A stretch of 22,600 bases of DNA, taken from Chloroflexi bacterium UBA4733. GTDB taxonomy: Bacteria > Chloroflexota > UBA4733. The stretch lies in NCBI GenBank assembly GCA_002404055.1, contig DHIZ01000049.1, positions 1-22,600 of the forward strand, read 5' to 3'. Below, piece by piece: positions 7,465 through 15,090 of the stretch. The notes under the pieces are model-generated. The model had not been told where the DNA came from and ran no database searches. It saw only the letters and a list, made by a program, of their open reading frames with translations. The stretch's first letter is position 1, and every line of letters begins with the position of its first letter. A program made the translations under genes and the position numbers.

Positions 7465-8871
7465 GTGGAAAGAGTTGGCTTGACCGAACGCAGCGTCGCC
7501 CCGCCGGATTTAACTTCGGAACAGGGCATTGGTCGCGGTATGGCGCTGGGTGGCGATGCCGTCTTCGCGCTCGCCGATGGTCGCGTGGTCTTCGTGCCGC
7601 GTGGCGCCCCGGGCGATGTCGCCGACCTCTCGCTCACCGCAGTGATTCGCGGCGTGCAGCATGGCCACCTGACAACGCTGCACGCGCCGGGCCCGGGCCG
7701 CGTCGAGCCGCCCTGCCCCTTTTTTCGTGCCGGTTGCGGGGGCTGTCAGTGGCAACAGCTCAGCTATGAGGCGCAACTGGCGGAGAAGCAACAACTGTTG
7801 CGGGAGACACTGCGCCGTTTGGGCAAGCTGGACGCCATCCCGCTGCTGGACCCCCTACCAGCGCCGGACCCCTGGCACTACCGGGCGGCGATCCAACTGC
7901 ACGTCGACCCGGACGGACACGTCGCCTTCACTGGTGTACATTCCCACGATCTCATCCCCATCGACGCCTGCCTCATCGCCCACCCGCTGCTCAACCGGCT
8001 GATCGCAGCGCTCGGTTCTCCCATCGCTCTGGCGATTCTGCGCGACCGAGTGGCGGCCATCCGAACCGTCTCCGCGCGGGTCGCCTCAGCCGATGGACAG
8101 GATCAGTTGCTCCTGTTGTTTCAGAGTCAGGGCGGACGACCACGCTCGGCGCGCCGGTTGGTGGAGGCGCTGCGCCTCGAACTGCCGGAGATCACCAGTG
8201 CGTCCTTACTGGCCTTGCCGGAGGAGGAAGCGTCACCGAGTCGCCGTGGGCAGCCTGTGCTGCAACCACTCGTCGGTGAGCCGTTCCTGCCGCACGAGGC
8301 GGGCGGCAAGCGGTTCTTCGTGGGCCCGCTGGCGTTCTTCCAGGTGCATGCCGAACAGACGGAGCGCCTGCTGGCCATCGTTCGGGATGTGATCGCCGCT
8401 GAGCGTCCGCAGGGTCTCCTTGATCTCTATTGTGGTTCAGGTCTGTTTGCGCTGACCATGGCAGATCTGGTGGGCGAAGTCATCGGCTATGAGTCACAGC
8501 CGGAGGCGATCCGTCTGGCCGAACGGGCGCTGGAGGCCCAGCTTGTGCTGCATCCCGCCGGCAGCAAGGGAGCCAATGCCCGCGTGCGCTTCCACCGGGC
8601 CGACGTGGAAACGCTGCAACCAGACGATCTGCGCGGCGCGGACGTGGTGATCCTGGACCCGCCACGGGCCGGCCTCCCCGGTCAGCTCATCGACAGCTTG
8701 CTGGCAAGCGACCCGCGTTGCCTGATTTATGTGTCCTGTGAGCCATCCAGTCTAGCTCGGGACCTGCGCCGTCTGACTACCGGCGGCTGGCGCCTCGACT
8801 CGGTACAAGTTCTGGACATGTTTCCGCAGACGTACCATATTGAGTCGATTAGCGTGCTGCGGAGAGGCTAA
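7465..8871 (+). CDS. rlmD: 23S rRNA/tRNA (uracil-5-)-methyltransferase, TrmA/RumA family
   Basis: SAM-dependent enzyme that makes 5-methyluridine in RNA. Residues about 18-75 are TRAM-like (GIGRGMALGGDAVFALADGR). Four Cys suited to a 4Fe-4S cluster follow: Cys84, Cys91 and Cys94 in CPFFRAGCGGCQWQ, and Cys169 in IDACLIAHP, spaced much as in E. coli RumA. The SAM-binding domain shows LLDLYCGSGLFALTMADL (318-335) and VVILDPPRAGLPG (394-406). Cys425 in IYVSCEPSSLARDL is the expected catalytic nucleophile, and the end HIESISVLRR is typical. Length 468 is normal. Which uridine is modified (U747, U1939 or tRNA U54) cannot be decided, so the symbol is provisional. GTG 7465 is used. TTG 7480, preceded by GAAAGAG, is an alternative. 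A 118-bp palindrome starts 3 nt after the TAA stop. Confidence 0.9.
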   Translation: MERVGLTERSVAPPDLTSEQGIGRGMALGGDAVFALADGRVVFVPRGAPGDVADLSLTAVIRGVQHGHLTTLHAPGPGRVEPPCPFFRAGCGGCQWQQLSYEAQLAEKQQLLRETLRRLGKLDAIPLLDPLPAPDPWHYRAAIQLHVDPDGHVAFTGVHSHDLIPIDACLIAHPLLNRLIAALGSPIALAILRDRVAAIRTVSARVASADGQDQLLLLFQSQGGRPRSARRLVEALRLELPEITSASLLALPEEEASPSRRGQPVLQPLVGEPFLPHEAGGKRFFVGPLAFFQVHAEQTERLLAIVRDVIAAERPQGLLDLYCGSGLFALTMADLVGEVIGYESQPEAIRLAERALEAQLVLHPAGSKGANARVRFHRADVETLQPDDLRGADVVILDPPRAGLPGQLIDSLLASDPRCLIYVSCEPSSLARDLRRLTTGGWRLDSVQVLDMFPQTYHIESISVLRRG

Positions 8872-8873
8872 AT

Positions 8874-8991
8874 GGACAGGGCCGCGATTGCGATCGGCGG
8901 CCAAGGCCGAGGGGCACTGCGGTGCGCGATGATGCACGCGACCGCAGTCGCCCTCGTCTCTTGGCCGCCGATCGCAATCGCGGCCCTGTCC
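8874..8991. repeat. 118-bp near-perfect palindrome (MITE-like element or large hairpin)
   Basis: The outer arms 8874-8905 and 8960-8991 are perfect reverse complements over 32 bp (outer tip GGACAGGGCCGCGATTG). The inner 54 bp continue as an imperfect palindrome (CGAGGG..ACTGCGGT against its complement), so nearly the whole unit folds into one hairpin. CTAA occurs immediately after the right arm (8992-8995) and 2 bp before the left arm (8868-8871, containing the upstream stop codon), which might be an imperfect 4-bp target duplication. It lies exactly between two convergent genes, where it could act as a bidirectional transcription barrier. There is no T-tract. The tips differ from those of the elements at 672-796 and 3471-5284. 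Confidence 0.75.
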
Positions 8992-9007
8992 CTAACCTGT
9001 CCTTGTA

Positions 9008-9199
9008 CTACCCCGCCAGCCGGTAGCAATCGCGGTGGTACGTTGAGGTCGACCAGCCGGCCAACTGCTTGACGACCAGAAGGTCGCGATCGGTAATGGC
9101 CTTTGAGCACTTGCCACAGGTGTGGCTCGTGAGCTTCGCCGACTTATCGCGCCCCGTCACGTTCGTCTTGGACGCGGCGACATCTTTCTTTCCTGCCAT
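9008..9199 (-). CDS. Small putative zinc-binding protein (CxxC...HxxC)
   Basis: A 63-residue protein with a basic N-terminus (MAGKKDVAASKTNVTGRDKS) and four likely metal ligands, Cys28, Cys31, His55 and Cys58 (HTCGKCSKAI ... STYHRDCYRL). The spacing CxxC-x23-HxxC resembles half of a LIM- or zinc-ribbon-type module. The ATG at 9199 has AAAGGAAA about 8 nt upstream, a good ribosome site. The gene follows coaBC by 38 nt on the same strand and ends before the 118-bp palindrome. The function is not recognised. The basic tail plus zinc module would fit nucleic-acid or ribosome binding, but that is a guess. Confidence 0.7.
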   Translation of the reverse strand: MAGKKDVAASKTNVTGRDKSAKLTSHTCGKCSKAITDRDLLVVKQLAGWSTSTYHRDCYRLAG

Positions 9200-9237
9200 G
9201 GTTCAAAATTTCCTTTCCCGAAAAGTGTAACCGATGC

Positions 9238-10449
9238 TTACTGGCGGTTAGCGATCAAGGTCCGCACGCGATCCAGCAGCGCATCGGCCACGGCGCGCTT
9301 TGAGAGCAAGGGCAGGACCTCCGGCGCTCCCGTGCGACTGAGGATCGTTACCTGGTTCGTATCGGCGCCGAAACCACTGCCGGGCGCGGTCACGTCGTTC
9401 AGGACATTGATGTCGAGGTTCTTGCGCTGGAGTTTTCCCCGGGCGTTGTCGATGTGGTCGCCGGTCTCGGCGGCGAAGCCGACGAGCAGAGGGTGCTGCG
9501 GCAGCGCGCCGATCTCACCAATGATGTCCGGGGTTTCTACCAAACGCAGGACCAGTTCCCCGCCGTCGCGCTTGATCTTGGCACCAGCCACCGTCGCCAC
9601 TCGATAGTCGCTCACTGCCGCTGCCTGGATAAGCACGTCAGTCTGGCTCAGGCGGCTATGCAGGGCAGTGCGCAACTGCTCAACGGTTTCGATGGGAACA
9701 TACGTCACATGAGTCGGCGTCGGAAGCGCGCTCGGCCCCGACACCAGCGTCACCGTTGCCCCGCGCGCCGCCGCTGCCTCGGCAAGGGCGTAGCCCATCT
9801 TGCCGGAACTACGATTGCCGATATAGCGCACCGGATCGATCGGTTCGCGGGTACCACCGGCCGTGACCATGATCCGCAGTCCGGCGAGGTCGTCGCGTCG
9901 GCCCAGGAGGTCGGCCAGCGCCAGCAGCAGCGCTTCTGGTTCGGCGAGCCTGCCCCGACCGCTGAGGCCGGAGGCCAGGCGGCCCTGTTCGGGACCGATA
10001 ATCGTGCAGCCACGCGCACGCAGCGTTTCGAGGTTAGCCTGCGTCGCCGGGTGCTCGAACATGCCGCCGTCCATCGCCGGGGCCAGGAGCACTGGCGCCC
10101 GCGATGCCAGGGCGGTCAGGGTGACGGCGTCGTCCGCCAGGCCGTGGGCCAGCCTGGCCAGCGTGTTGGCGGTGGCAGGGGCGATCAGAAGGAGTTCAGC
10201 CGCTTCAGCCATCGCTATGTGGGCGATCTGGCCCTGAGCGTCCATGGCCCAGGGATCGATCAGGACGGGTCGATGGGTGAGCGCTTGAAAGCTGAGCGGC
10301 GCGACGAAACGTTGGGCAGCCGGAGTGAAGAGTACGTCCACCTGGGCTCCGGCCTGTACCAGCCGGCTCACCACGGTGAGCACCTTGTAGGCGGCGATGC
10401 CGCCACATACGCCGACGGCCAGGCGGCGACCGCGGAAGGCGTCGTTCAC
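9238..10449 (-). CDS. coaBC: Bifunctional phosphopantothenoylcysteine decarboxylase / phosphopantothenate-cysteine ligase
   Basis: Two consecutive steps of coenzyme A synthesis in one cytosolic protein of 403 residues. The CoaC half is a flavoprotein: GVCGGIAAYKVL (13-24), His77 in QIAHIAMAEAAELL, and PATANTLARLAHGLADD (91-107). The CoaB half begins near 180 with LRIMVTAGGTREPIDPVRYI, then NRSSGKMGYALAEAA, AAAVSDYR and KIKRDGGELVLRL. At the CoaC active site the motif reads PAMDGGMF, where E. coli has PAMN (Asn125), and GRLASG, where E. coli has LACG (Cys158). These are Asp127 and Ser160 here. GTG 10449 is chosen because it overlaps the coaX stop as GTGA and because the preceding 31 codons lie inside coaX. 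Transcribed with coaX, which supplies the previous substrate. Confidence 0.93.
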   Translation of the reverse strand: MNDAFRGRRLAVGVCGGIAAYKVLTVVSRLVQAGAQVDVLFTPAAQRFVAPLSFQALTHRPVLIDPWAMDAQGQIAHIAMAEAAELLLIAPATANTLARLAHGLADDAVTLTALASRAPVLLAPAMDGGMFEHPATQANLETLRARGCTIIGPEQGRLASGLSGRGRLAEPEALLLALADLLGRRDDLAGLRIMVTAGGTREPIDPVRYIGNRSSGKMGYALAEAAAARGATVTLVSGPSALPTPTHVTYVPIETVEQLRTALHSRLSQTDVLIQAAAVSDYRVATVAGAKIKRDGGELVLRLVETPDIIGEIGALPQHPLLVGFAAETGDHIDNARGKLQRKNLDINVLNDVTAPGSGFGADTNQVTILSRTGAPEVLPLLSKRAVADALLDRVRTLIANRQ

Positions 10450-11231
10450 CGTGTACTCCCGTCGTTGGGCGCCTGCCGCTCCCAAACCAGGCGCAGGCCC
10501 TCCAGGGTAAGGGCCGGCGCCAGTCGATCGATGGCTGGGCAAACGGGAGCCAGCGTTTCCGCCCAGCCGCCGGTAGCGATAGCGGTGGCCTGGCCGCCCA
10601 GTTCCGCGCGCATGCGCTGGATCATGCCTTCCACCAGCGCCGCATAGCCGAGGACGATGCCGGATTGCATGTTGGTGACAGTGTTACGGCCGATGGCGGC
10701 CGGCGGCGCCACCAGCGCGATGCGCGGCAGTAGCGCAGCCCGCGCAAACAGGGCTTCCGCCGCGATACCGAGTCCGGGGGCGATGGCCCCACCCAGAAAG
10801 GCGCCGGTGTCCGACACCGCGTCGAACGTGGTGGCCGTCCCGAAGTCGACAATAATCAGTGCTCCGGCCACCATGGTGCGCGCCGCCAGCACGTTGACCA
10901 GGCGGTCAACGCCGACGCTGCCCGGTTCCTCGACGTCGATTGGCACGTCGGGCAACTGCTCCCGCCCGACGACGAGGGTTGGACAGCACAGGTGGCGCGC
11001 CAGCGCCTGCGTCAGGGCAGGAGTAACGGGAGGTACCACGCTGGCGACAACGGCCTGGCTGACCTGTCGGCGGTCGACGCCGGCGCTCGCCAGCAAACCG
11101 AGCAGCAGCACGCCCCATTCATCGGCCAGCCGGTGGAGGTCGGTCTGCAGCCGCCACTGCTCCCGCAGTTTGACGCCGTCAAAGAGGCCAAAGACGGTAT
11201 TGGAGTTGCCGATATCCACAGCGAGCAGCAT
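10446..11231 (-). CDS. coaX: Type III pantothenate kinase
   Basis: Phosphorylates pantothenate, the first committed step of CoA synthesis; cytosolic, 261 residues, the usual length. It has the ASKHA-fold signatures: LLAVDIGNSNTVFGLFDG (2-19) for phosphate binding, PGSVGVDRLVNVLAARTMV with the family GxDR motif, and ALIIVDFGTATTFDAVSDTG with a conserved Asp. GGAIAPGLGI and ATGGWAETLAP follow. The ATG at 11231 is preceded by GGAGGAAGG. The gene overlaps coaBC by 4 bp, so the two early CoA enzymes are translationally coupled. CoaX is typically insensitive to CoA feedback (family knowledge). Confidence 0.95.
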   Translation of the reverse strand: MLLAVDIGNSNTVFGLFDGVKLREQWRLQTDLHRLADEWGVLLLGLLASAGVDRRQVSQAVVASVVPPVTPALTQALARHLCCPTLVVGREQLPDVPIDVEEPGSVGVDRLVNVLAARTMVAGALIIVDFGTATTFDAVSDTGAFLGGAIAPGLGIAAEALFARAALLPRIALVAPPAAIGRNTVTNMQSGIVLGYAALVEGMIQRMRAELGGQATAIATGGWAETLAPVCPAIDRLAPALTLEGLRLVWERQAPNDGSTR

Positions 11232-11279
11232 CGTTCGCCTTCCTCCTACGCTACCCGCAACAGTCTAGCAGCGGGGGGA

Positions 11280-12164
11280 TCAACCACGGGGTCCTGGGGG
11301 GTTGGAAGTCAGGTCTCGCTGCGCGAGCAGTTCGTCCAGCGCAACCTGACGACGTTCCAAGGCGGCAAGGTGGTGGCCGAAGAGCACAGACACGGTAGTG
11401 AAGGTAACGAGCATATCCATGCCGAACATGATGCCGCCACCAAGACGCTGGTCGGTGAGCGGTGTCAGTCCCCAGGCAGCCTCGCCGGCCTGGTTGAAGA
11501 CATAGAGCGGCACGGCGGCGAACGCCAGGAAAAACTGTCCAAGCAACAGCATTGGCAGGTGACAGAGCGCGACGAAGATGATCTTGCTCAGCGCCGCCCC
11601 CCTGGGCCAAACTCGCAGTGGTTCCACGATCAGCCACCAGAGCAGACAGCCTGCGAAGAGGAAGCTGAGGTGCTCCAGGACATGCACGGATTCGGTGTGC
11701 GTGGCCAGGGCGTAGATAGCGGGAACATGCCAGAAGCCGAGCACGCCATTGAAGAGAACAAAGACGCTGACCGGCTGGAAAAGCAGCACGCCCACTCGAT
11801 GGAGCCACCGCCCGCGCGCCAGCGGGCGAATGACCAGGTGGCGGACCGGGCGGGGGAAGGCCCGAAGGATAGCTCTGACCGGCAATCCCAGCAACAGGAG
11901 CGGCGGCGCAACAACCAGCAACAGCATATGTTGCAGCATGTGGGCGACAAAAAGGAAGCTTGCCAGGCCATCCAGCGGCGAAAGGAGTCCCAGCAGGACC
12001 ACGAGTTCACCACCGAGAAACGACGCCGTTCGGAGGCGCGGCCAGGGCGCTCGATAGCGGTTGCCCGCGCTGCGCCGCCACAGCCACAGATAGACCAGCA
12101 GGCTAAGCGCGACCCCGGCGAACACCGGCGGTTCGAACTGCCAGGCAGGGAGCGACGGTAGCAC
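11280..12164 (-). CDS. ctaG: Cytochrome c oxidase assembly factor CtaG (caa3 type)
   Basis: Polytopic membrane protein of 294 residues with about seven hydrophobic segments, for example FAGVALSLLVYLWLW and ASFLGGELVVLLGLLSPLDG. It has the hallmark SFLFVAHMLQHMLLLVVAPPLLLLG of the caa3_CtaG family, with paired His residues, followed by LWWLIVEP and KIIFVALCHLPMLLLGQFF. The C-terminal tail is charged (HHLAALERRQVALDELLAQR). Members are needed for maturation of caa3 oxidase and are thought to help with copper, implying aerobic respiration. The GTG start at 12164 has GGGAGG about 10 nt upstream. It is 48 nt ahead of coaX on the same strand and is probably cotranscribed, with no obvious functional link. 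No oxidase subunit gene lies in the window. Confidence 0.88.
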   Translation of the reverse strand: MLPSLPAWQFEPPVFAGVALSLLVYLWLWRRSAGNRYRAPWPRLRTASFLGGELVVLLGLLSPLDGLASFLFVAHMLQHMLLLVVAPPLLLLGLPVRAILRAFPRPVRHLVIRPLARGRWLHRVGVLLFQPVSVFVLFNGVLGFWHVPAIYALATHTESVHVLEHLSFLFAGCLLWWLIVEPLRVWPRGAALSKIIFVALCHLPMLLLGQFFLAFAAVPLYVFNQAGEAAWGLTPLTDQRLGGGIMFGMDMLVTFTTVSVLFGHHLAALERRQVALDELLAQRDLTSNPPGPRG

Positions 12165-12204
12165 GTCGCGTCCGCCTCCCTCATCTCCTCAGTCACGTGT
12201 CGAA

Positions 12205-12232
12205 ATTTTACCGCACCGATGACACCCGCAAG
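12205..12232 (-). promoter_or_regulatory. Candidate promoter for ctaG-coaX-coaBC
   Basis: On the minus strand, CTTGCG (12227-12232) and TAAAAT (12205-12210) are 16 bp apart, about 40 nt before the ctaG start. The -10 is good and the -35 is weak. Confidence 0.3.
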
Positions 12233-12248
12233 CGCATGTCTCGCCTTT

Positions 12249-12278
12249 TTGACCGCCATCCAGCGCTTCCTGTACACT
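12249..12278 (+). promoter_or_regulatory. Sigma-A-like promoter of the rpmH-rnpA-yidD-yidC-jag operon
   Basis: TTGACC (12249-12254) and TACACT (12273-12278) are separated by 18 bp. Transcription would start near 12285, leaving a leader of about 38 nt before rpmH. Strong promoters before rpmH are usual. Confidence 0.6.
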
Positions 12279-12322
12279 AGTAGGCTGTTGTATGAGCAGA
12301 CCAGACAGAAGAGTACAAAAAT

Positions 12323-12460
12323 ATGAAGCGAACGTGGCAACCGAAGCGTATCCCGCGACGGCGCGAGCACGGCTTCCTGAAGCGAATGTCGAGCCGTTCC
12401 GGCCAGCGCATCCTCAAGGCTCGCCGCTTGAAGGGGCGGACGCGACTGACCGTCGTGTAG
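12323..12460 (+). CDS. rpmH: 50S ribosomal protein L34
   Basis: A 45-residue, highly basic protein beginning [18 protein letters not shown], then [18 protein letters not shown] and ending KGRTRLTVV, an unmistakable L34. It is a structural protein of the large subunit. The TWQPKRIPR opening resembles Chloroflexota L34. The ATG at 12323 follows a weak purine-rich stretch (AGAAGAG). First gene after the promoter; rnpA begins 2 nt after its stop. dnaA, often adjacent to rpmH, is not present, and the neighbour on the other side is the divergent ctaG. Confidence 0.97.
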   Translation: MKRTWQPKRIPRRREHGFLKRMSSRSGQRILKARRLKGRTRLTVV

Positions 12461-12462
12461 AG

Positions 12463-12831
12463 GTGGACAGAGAGCATCGCTTGCGCCGGAGGGACGATTT
12501 CAGCCGGGTTCGGCAGGGTGGACGGCGGCTGGCGCATCCATTGCTCCGGCTGCAGTGGGCGCCCGGCGCAGGGACGGTGACCCGCTTCGCGTTCGTGGTG
12601 AGCAAACGTGTGGCCACGCGAGCGCACGAGCGCAATCTGGTACGGCGTCGACTCCGTGTACTGGCGCGCGCGGAATTGCCGCAGGTGGCAGATGGCTACG
12701 ATGTGATCGTCAATGCGCAACCGGCGGCGCGGCTGGCCGGCTATCAAGAGTTGGACGCCGCGTTGCGGCAACTCTTGCGGCGGGCCCGCCTGCGACGGGT
12801 TGAATCGCCGAAACCCCCGCTCGCACCATGA
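12463..12831 (+). CDS. rnpA: Ribonuclease P protein component
   Basis: Basic protein of 122 residues that binds the RNase P RNA and helps process the 5' ends of tRNAs. It begins [20 protein letters not shown], the common opening of the family, continues with [20 protein letters not shown] and carries the RNR signature in [13 protein letters not shown], followed by [13 protein letters not shown]. The GTG at 12463 is chosen because the homologous sequence begins there. The frame stays open upstream only because it overlaps rpmH. It overlaps yidD by ATGA at 12828-12831. The C-terminus is Pro-rich. Confidence 0.93.
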   Translation: MDREHRLRRRDDFSRVRQGGRRLAHPLLRLQWAPGAGTVTRFAFVVSKRVATRAHERNLVRRRLRVLARAELPQVADGYDVIVNAQPAARLAGYQELDAALRQLLRRARLRRVESPKPPLAP

Positions 12832-13037
12832 AACGTGTAGCGCTCGGTCTGATACGCGGGTATCAGCGCGCGCTCTCGCCGCTGTTGCCGCCCACCTGCC
12901 GTTACCAGCCCACCTGTTCGCAGTACGCCTACGAGGCGATTGGCCGGTATGGTATAGTCCGAGGAAGTACGAAGGCATTGTGGCGCATCTTACGTTGTCA
13001 TCCTTTTAGTCGGGGCGGCTTCGATCCTCTACGGTAG
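12828..13037 (+). CDS. yidD: Membrane protein insertion efficiency factor YidD
   Basis: A 69-residue protein with the family pattern: an amphipathic start [20 protein letters not shown], then [19 protein letters not shown] with two conserved Cys, then [19 protein letters not shown]. It is a peripheral inner-membrane protein that assists YidC-dependent insertion. It is translationally coupled to rnpA by the ATGA overlap. A 60-nt gap with a tiny GTCGG/CCGAC hairpin separates it from yidC. Confidence 0.95.
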   Translation: MKRVALGLIRGYQRALSPLLPPTCRYQPTCSQYAYEAIGRYGIVRGSTKALWRILRCHPFSRGGFDPLR

Positions 13038-13097
13038 GTCGGTTCCCGACTCCTTGCCTGGACGACATGTGACCGTATAGAGGAGGCACTTCCCACT

Positions 13098-14132
13098 TTG
13101 GGCAATCCCTGGACGTTCCTCGTTATTCAGCCAATGACCTGGGGTCTCAATGAGCTGTATCACTTCACCGGTAGTTACGCGATAGCGATTATCCTATTCA
13201 CCGTCTTTATCAAGATGGCCCTCTACCCCCTGACAATCAAGCAGTTGAAGAGCCAGCGCGCGCAACAGGCGCTGCAGCCTCAGTTGCAGGAACTGAAGGC
13301 AAAGTACGGCGACGACAAAGTCAAGCTCAACGCCGAAACCATGCGTCTGTACAAGGAGAACAACGCCAACCCGGTTGCGGGCTGTTTTCCGACGCTTGTC
13401 CAGTTTCCTGTGCTCATCGGCCTGTACAACTCGCTGTACGGCGTGATCAAGGAGCCTAATTTTCAGGCCCACGCCAATTTCCTGTGGATCAAAGACCTTT
13501 CCCTGCCGGACTTCTGGTCGGTCGTCGCGCCCGGCAGTACTGCGCATATCTACAACGGCCTGTTCATCCTGCCCGTGCTGGCGGGAGCCTTGCAGTGGGT
13601 GCAACAGCGCATGATGATGAACCCGGCGGCCAACCAGGATCCCCAGCAGAAGATGATGAACCAGATGATGCAGTTCATGCCGCTGATGGTGATCTTCTTC
13701 GGCTTTCGGTTCCCCGCCGGTCTGGCCATCTACTGGGTCACCAACACGTTAGTGTCGATTATTCAAGCCTATTTCGTCGTCGGCTTCGGTTCATTGGTGC
13801 TGCTGGTGCCGGCGCTACGCCGCGTCGGTTCGCCACGCATCAGCTTCGGGCTGTCCCAACCGGCGCTGGCGGCCAGGAACGATGTCCCGAGTAACCCGGC
13901 GAGCAAGGCATCCGAGCGGCGTCCGTCCGCGCCACCCACGCGCGGCTCCGGGCGATCGCCGGTCAAAGACGCTACACTCAAGGGCGCGGTGGCGGAGATT
14001 GCGGGCGAGGGGCTCGCGAATCGCCGGAACGGGCAAAGCAAAACAGGGCCGACGCAAACCGGCCCAGGGAAGAGCGCACCGGCTGGTGGACGTACGCGTC
14101 CGGTCGCGCGGAAACAGGGGAGTAAACGGTAG
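13098..14132 (+). CDS. yidC: Membrane protein insertase YidC/OxaI
   Basis: Inserts and folds membrane proteins, alone or with Sec. 344 residues with no large periplasmic domain, so the Gram-positive-like (Oxa1/SpoIIIJ) form. It has YAIAIILFTVFIKMALYPLT (27-46), a charged cytoplasmic loop (KQLKSQRAQQALQPQLQEL), NPVAGCFPTLVQFPVLIGLY, a Met-rich stretch (QQRMMMNPAANQDPQQKMMN) and FPAGLAIYWVTNTLVSIIQA. From about residue 245 there is a long basic Ser/Pro/Arg-rich tail (RPSAPPTRGSGRSPVK ... PVARKQGSKR), as in insertases that contact the ribosome. Start TTG 13098 is supported by AGGAGG at 13081-13086, 11 nt upstream. A later ATG at 13134 would cut into the first segment. Confidence 0.93.
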   Translation: MGNPWTFLVIQPMTWGLNELYHFTGSYAIAIILFTVFIKMALYPLTIKQLKSQRAQQALQPQLQELKAKYGDDKVKLNAETMRLYKENNANPVAGCFPTLVQFPVLIGLYNSLYGVIKEPNFQAHANFLWIKDLSLPDFWSVVAPGSTAHIYNGLFILPVLAGALQWVQQRMMMNPAANQDPQQKMMNQMMQFMPLMVIFFGFRFPAGLAIYWVTNTLVSIIQAYFVVGFGSLVLLVPALRRVGSPRISFGLSQPALAARNDVPSNPASKASERRPSAPPTRGSGRSPVKDATLKGAVAEIAGEGLANRRNGQSKTGPTQTGPGKSAPAGGRTRPVARKQGSKR

Positions 14133-14136
14133 CTCT

Positions 14137-15090
14137 ATGGATCGCGTCGAAGCGACCGGTCGCACGGTCAACGAAGCAGTAGAAAATGCTCTGGTACGTC
14201 TGGACGCTACGAGGGACCAGGTAGATATCGAAGTCGTCCAGGAGGGGAGTCGGGGAATTCTCGGCATCGGCGCTGAGGATGCCCGTGTCATCGTCACTAT
14301 CAGGGCCGTCGTAACCGCCCTGGTTGCTACCGATGTCGATCAGTCCGATGCTGCCGAACCGGACGCCGCGACCCCTGCCCCACCAATCAGCAGCCCTCGA
14401 GGTTTTCGCCCTGCACGAGATCGTGGCGCGGGCCATCTGCGCCGGGGTCCGGTAGCGACCGCCAGCGACGAGCCGGACCCCGGGGAGCCGGCGGGGCGAC
14501 CGCTCGGTACTCCGCGACCTCCTTCTGGATTGGACACCTTGCCGCGCCGCGCTATGCAGTCGTTAGACGGCGACCTGACCGACGCGGAGCTGGCGGACGA
14601 GCCGGATGAAGCAACGGCGGCCCTGGCCCTGGCCGGCGATGAGTTGGTTGATACGTCGGTCGGCGTTTTGCTGGAACTCCTCGAGCTCTTGCGCGTCGAG
14701 GGCGACGTTGAGGTACGCAGCCGGAGCTACCCGCTGACGCTGAACGTCCACGGCGGGGATCTGGGCATCCTGATTGGCCGCCATGGTGACACCCTGGCGA
14801 GCTTGCAGTTCATGGTGAACCTGATCGTAGGCCGGCGCATGGGTCACTGGACCCGGGTCGTCGTTGATGTCGAGGAGTATCGCCTGCGCCGCGAGCGCAC
14901 CCTGCGCGACGTGGCCGGTCGGGCCGCCGAGCGAGTTCGCCGCACCCGCCAGGCGGTGACCCTGGAGCCGATGCCGGCCAACGAACGTCGGATCGTCCAT
15001 ATGACCTTGCAGGGCGATCGCTTCGTGGCGACACACAGTGTCGGAGAAGGCGACGGCCGCAAGGTGGTCATTTCGCCGCGCGGCCGATGA
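14137..15090 (+). CDS. jag: Jag/KhpB-type RNA-binding protein (Jag-N, KH, R3H)
   Basis: A 317-residue cytosolic RNA-binding protein usually encoded next to yidC. Domain order: Jag-N, residues 1-52 (RVEATGRTVNEAVENALVRL ... GSRGILGIGAEDARV); an unconserved Pro/Asp/Ala-rich linker of about 110 residues; a KH-II domain with GDLGILIGRHGDTLASLQFM; and R3H at the C-terminus with ERRIVHMTLQ and VATHSVGEGDGRKVVISPRG. Start ATG 14137, 4 nt after the yidC stop, since the Jag-N motif begins there and the upstream open frame merely overlaps yidC. In other bacteria the homologue, with KhpA, binds RNA and affects cell elongation and envelope growth. The linker is longer than in many Firmicute Jag proteins. 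Confidence 0.93.
   Translation: MDRVEATGRTVNEAVENALVRLDATRDQVDIEVVQEGSRGILGIGAEDARVIVTIRAVVTALVATDVDQSDAAEPDAATPAPPISSPRGFRPARDRGAGHLRRGPVATASDEPDPGEPAGRPLGTPRPPSGLDTLPRRAMQSLDGDLTDAELADEPDEATAALALAGDELVDTSVGVLLELLELLRVEGDVEVRSRSYPLTLNVHGGDLGILIGRHGDTLASLQFMVNLIVGRRMGHWTRVVVDVEEYRLRRERTLRDVAGRAAERVRRTRQAVTLEPMPANERRIVHMTLQGDRFVATHSVGEGDGRKVVISPRGR

Noticed and set aside
8872..9072. Plus-strand short frame starting right after rlmD
   Set aside because: Most of its codons lie in the 118-bp palindrome and no domain or ribosome site supports it.
12165..12322. Replication origin near rpmH
   Set aside because: No DnaA-box cluster, AT-rich unwinding element or dnaA gene was seen.
12292..12462. Longer start for rnpA
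   Set aside because: The added codons overlap rpmH in another frame, and RnpA homology begins at the GTG at 12463.
13054..13081. Promoter before yidC (TTGCCT, 16 bp, TATAGA)
   Set aside because: Transcription would begin after the AGGAGG ribosome site at 13081-13086, which supports the TTG start, so an internal promoter here is unlikely.
13882..14136. Longer start for jag
   Set aside because: The extension overlaps the yidC tail and precedes the Jag-N motif, which starts at 14137.
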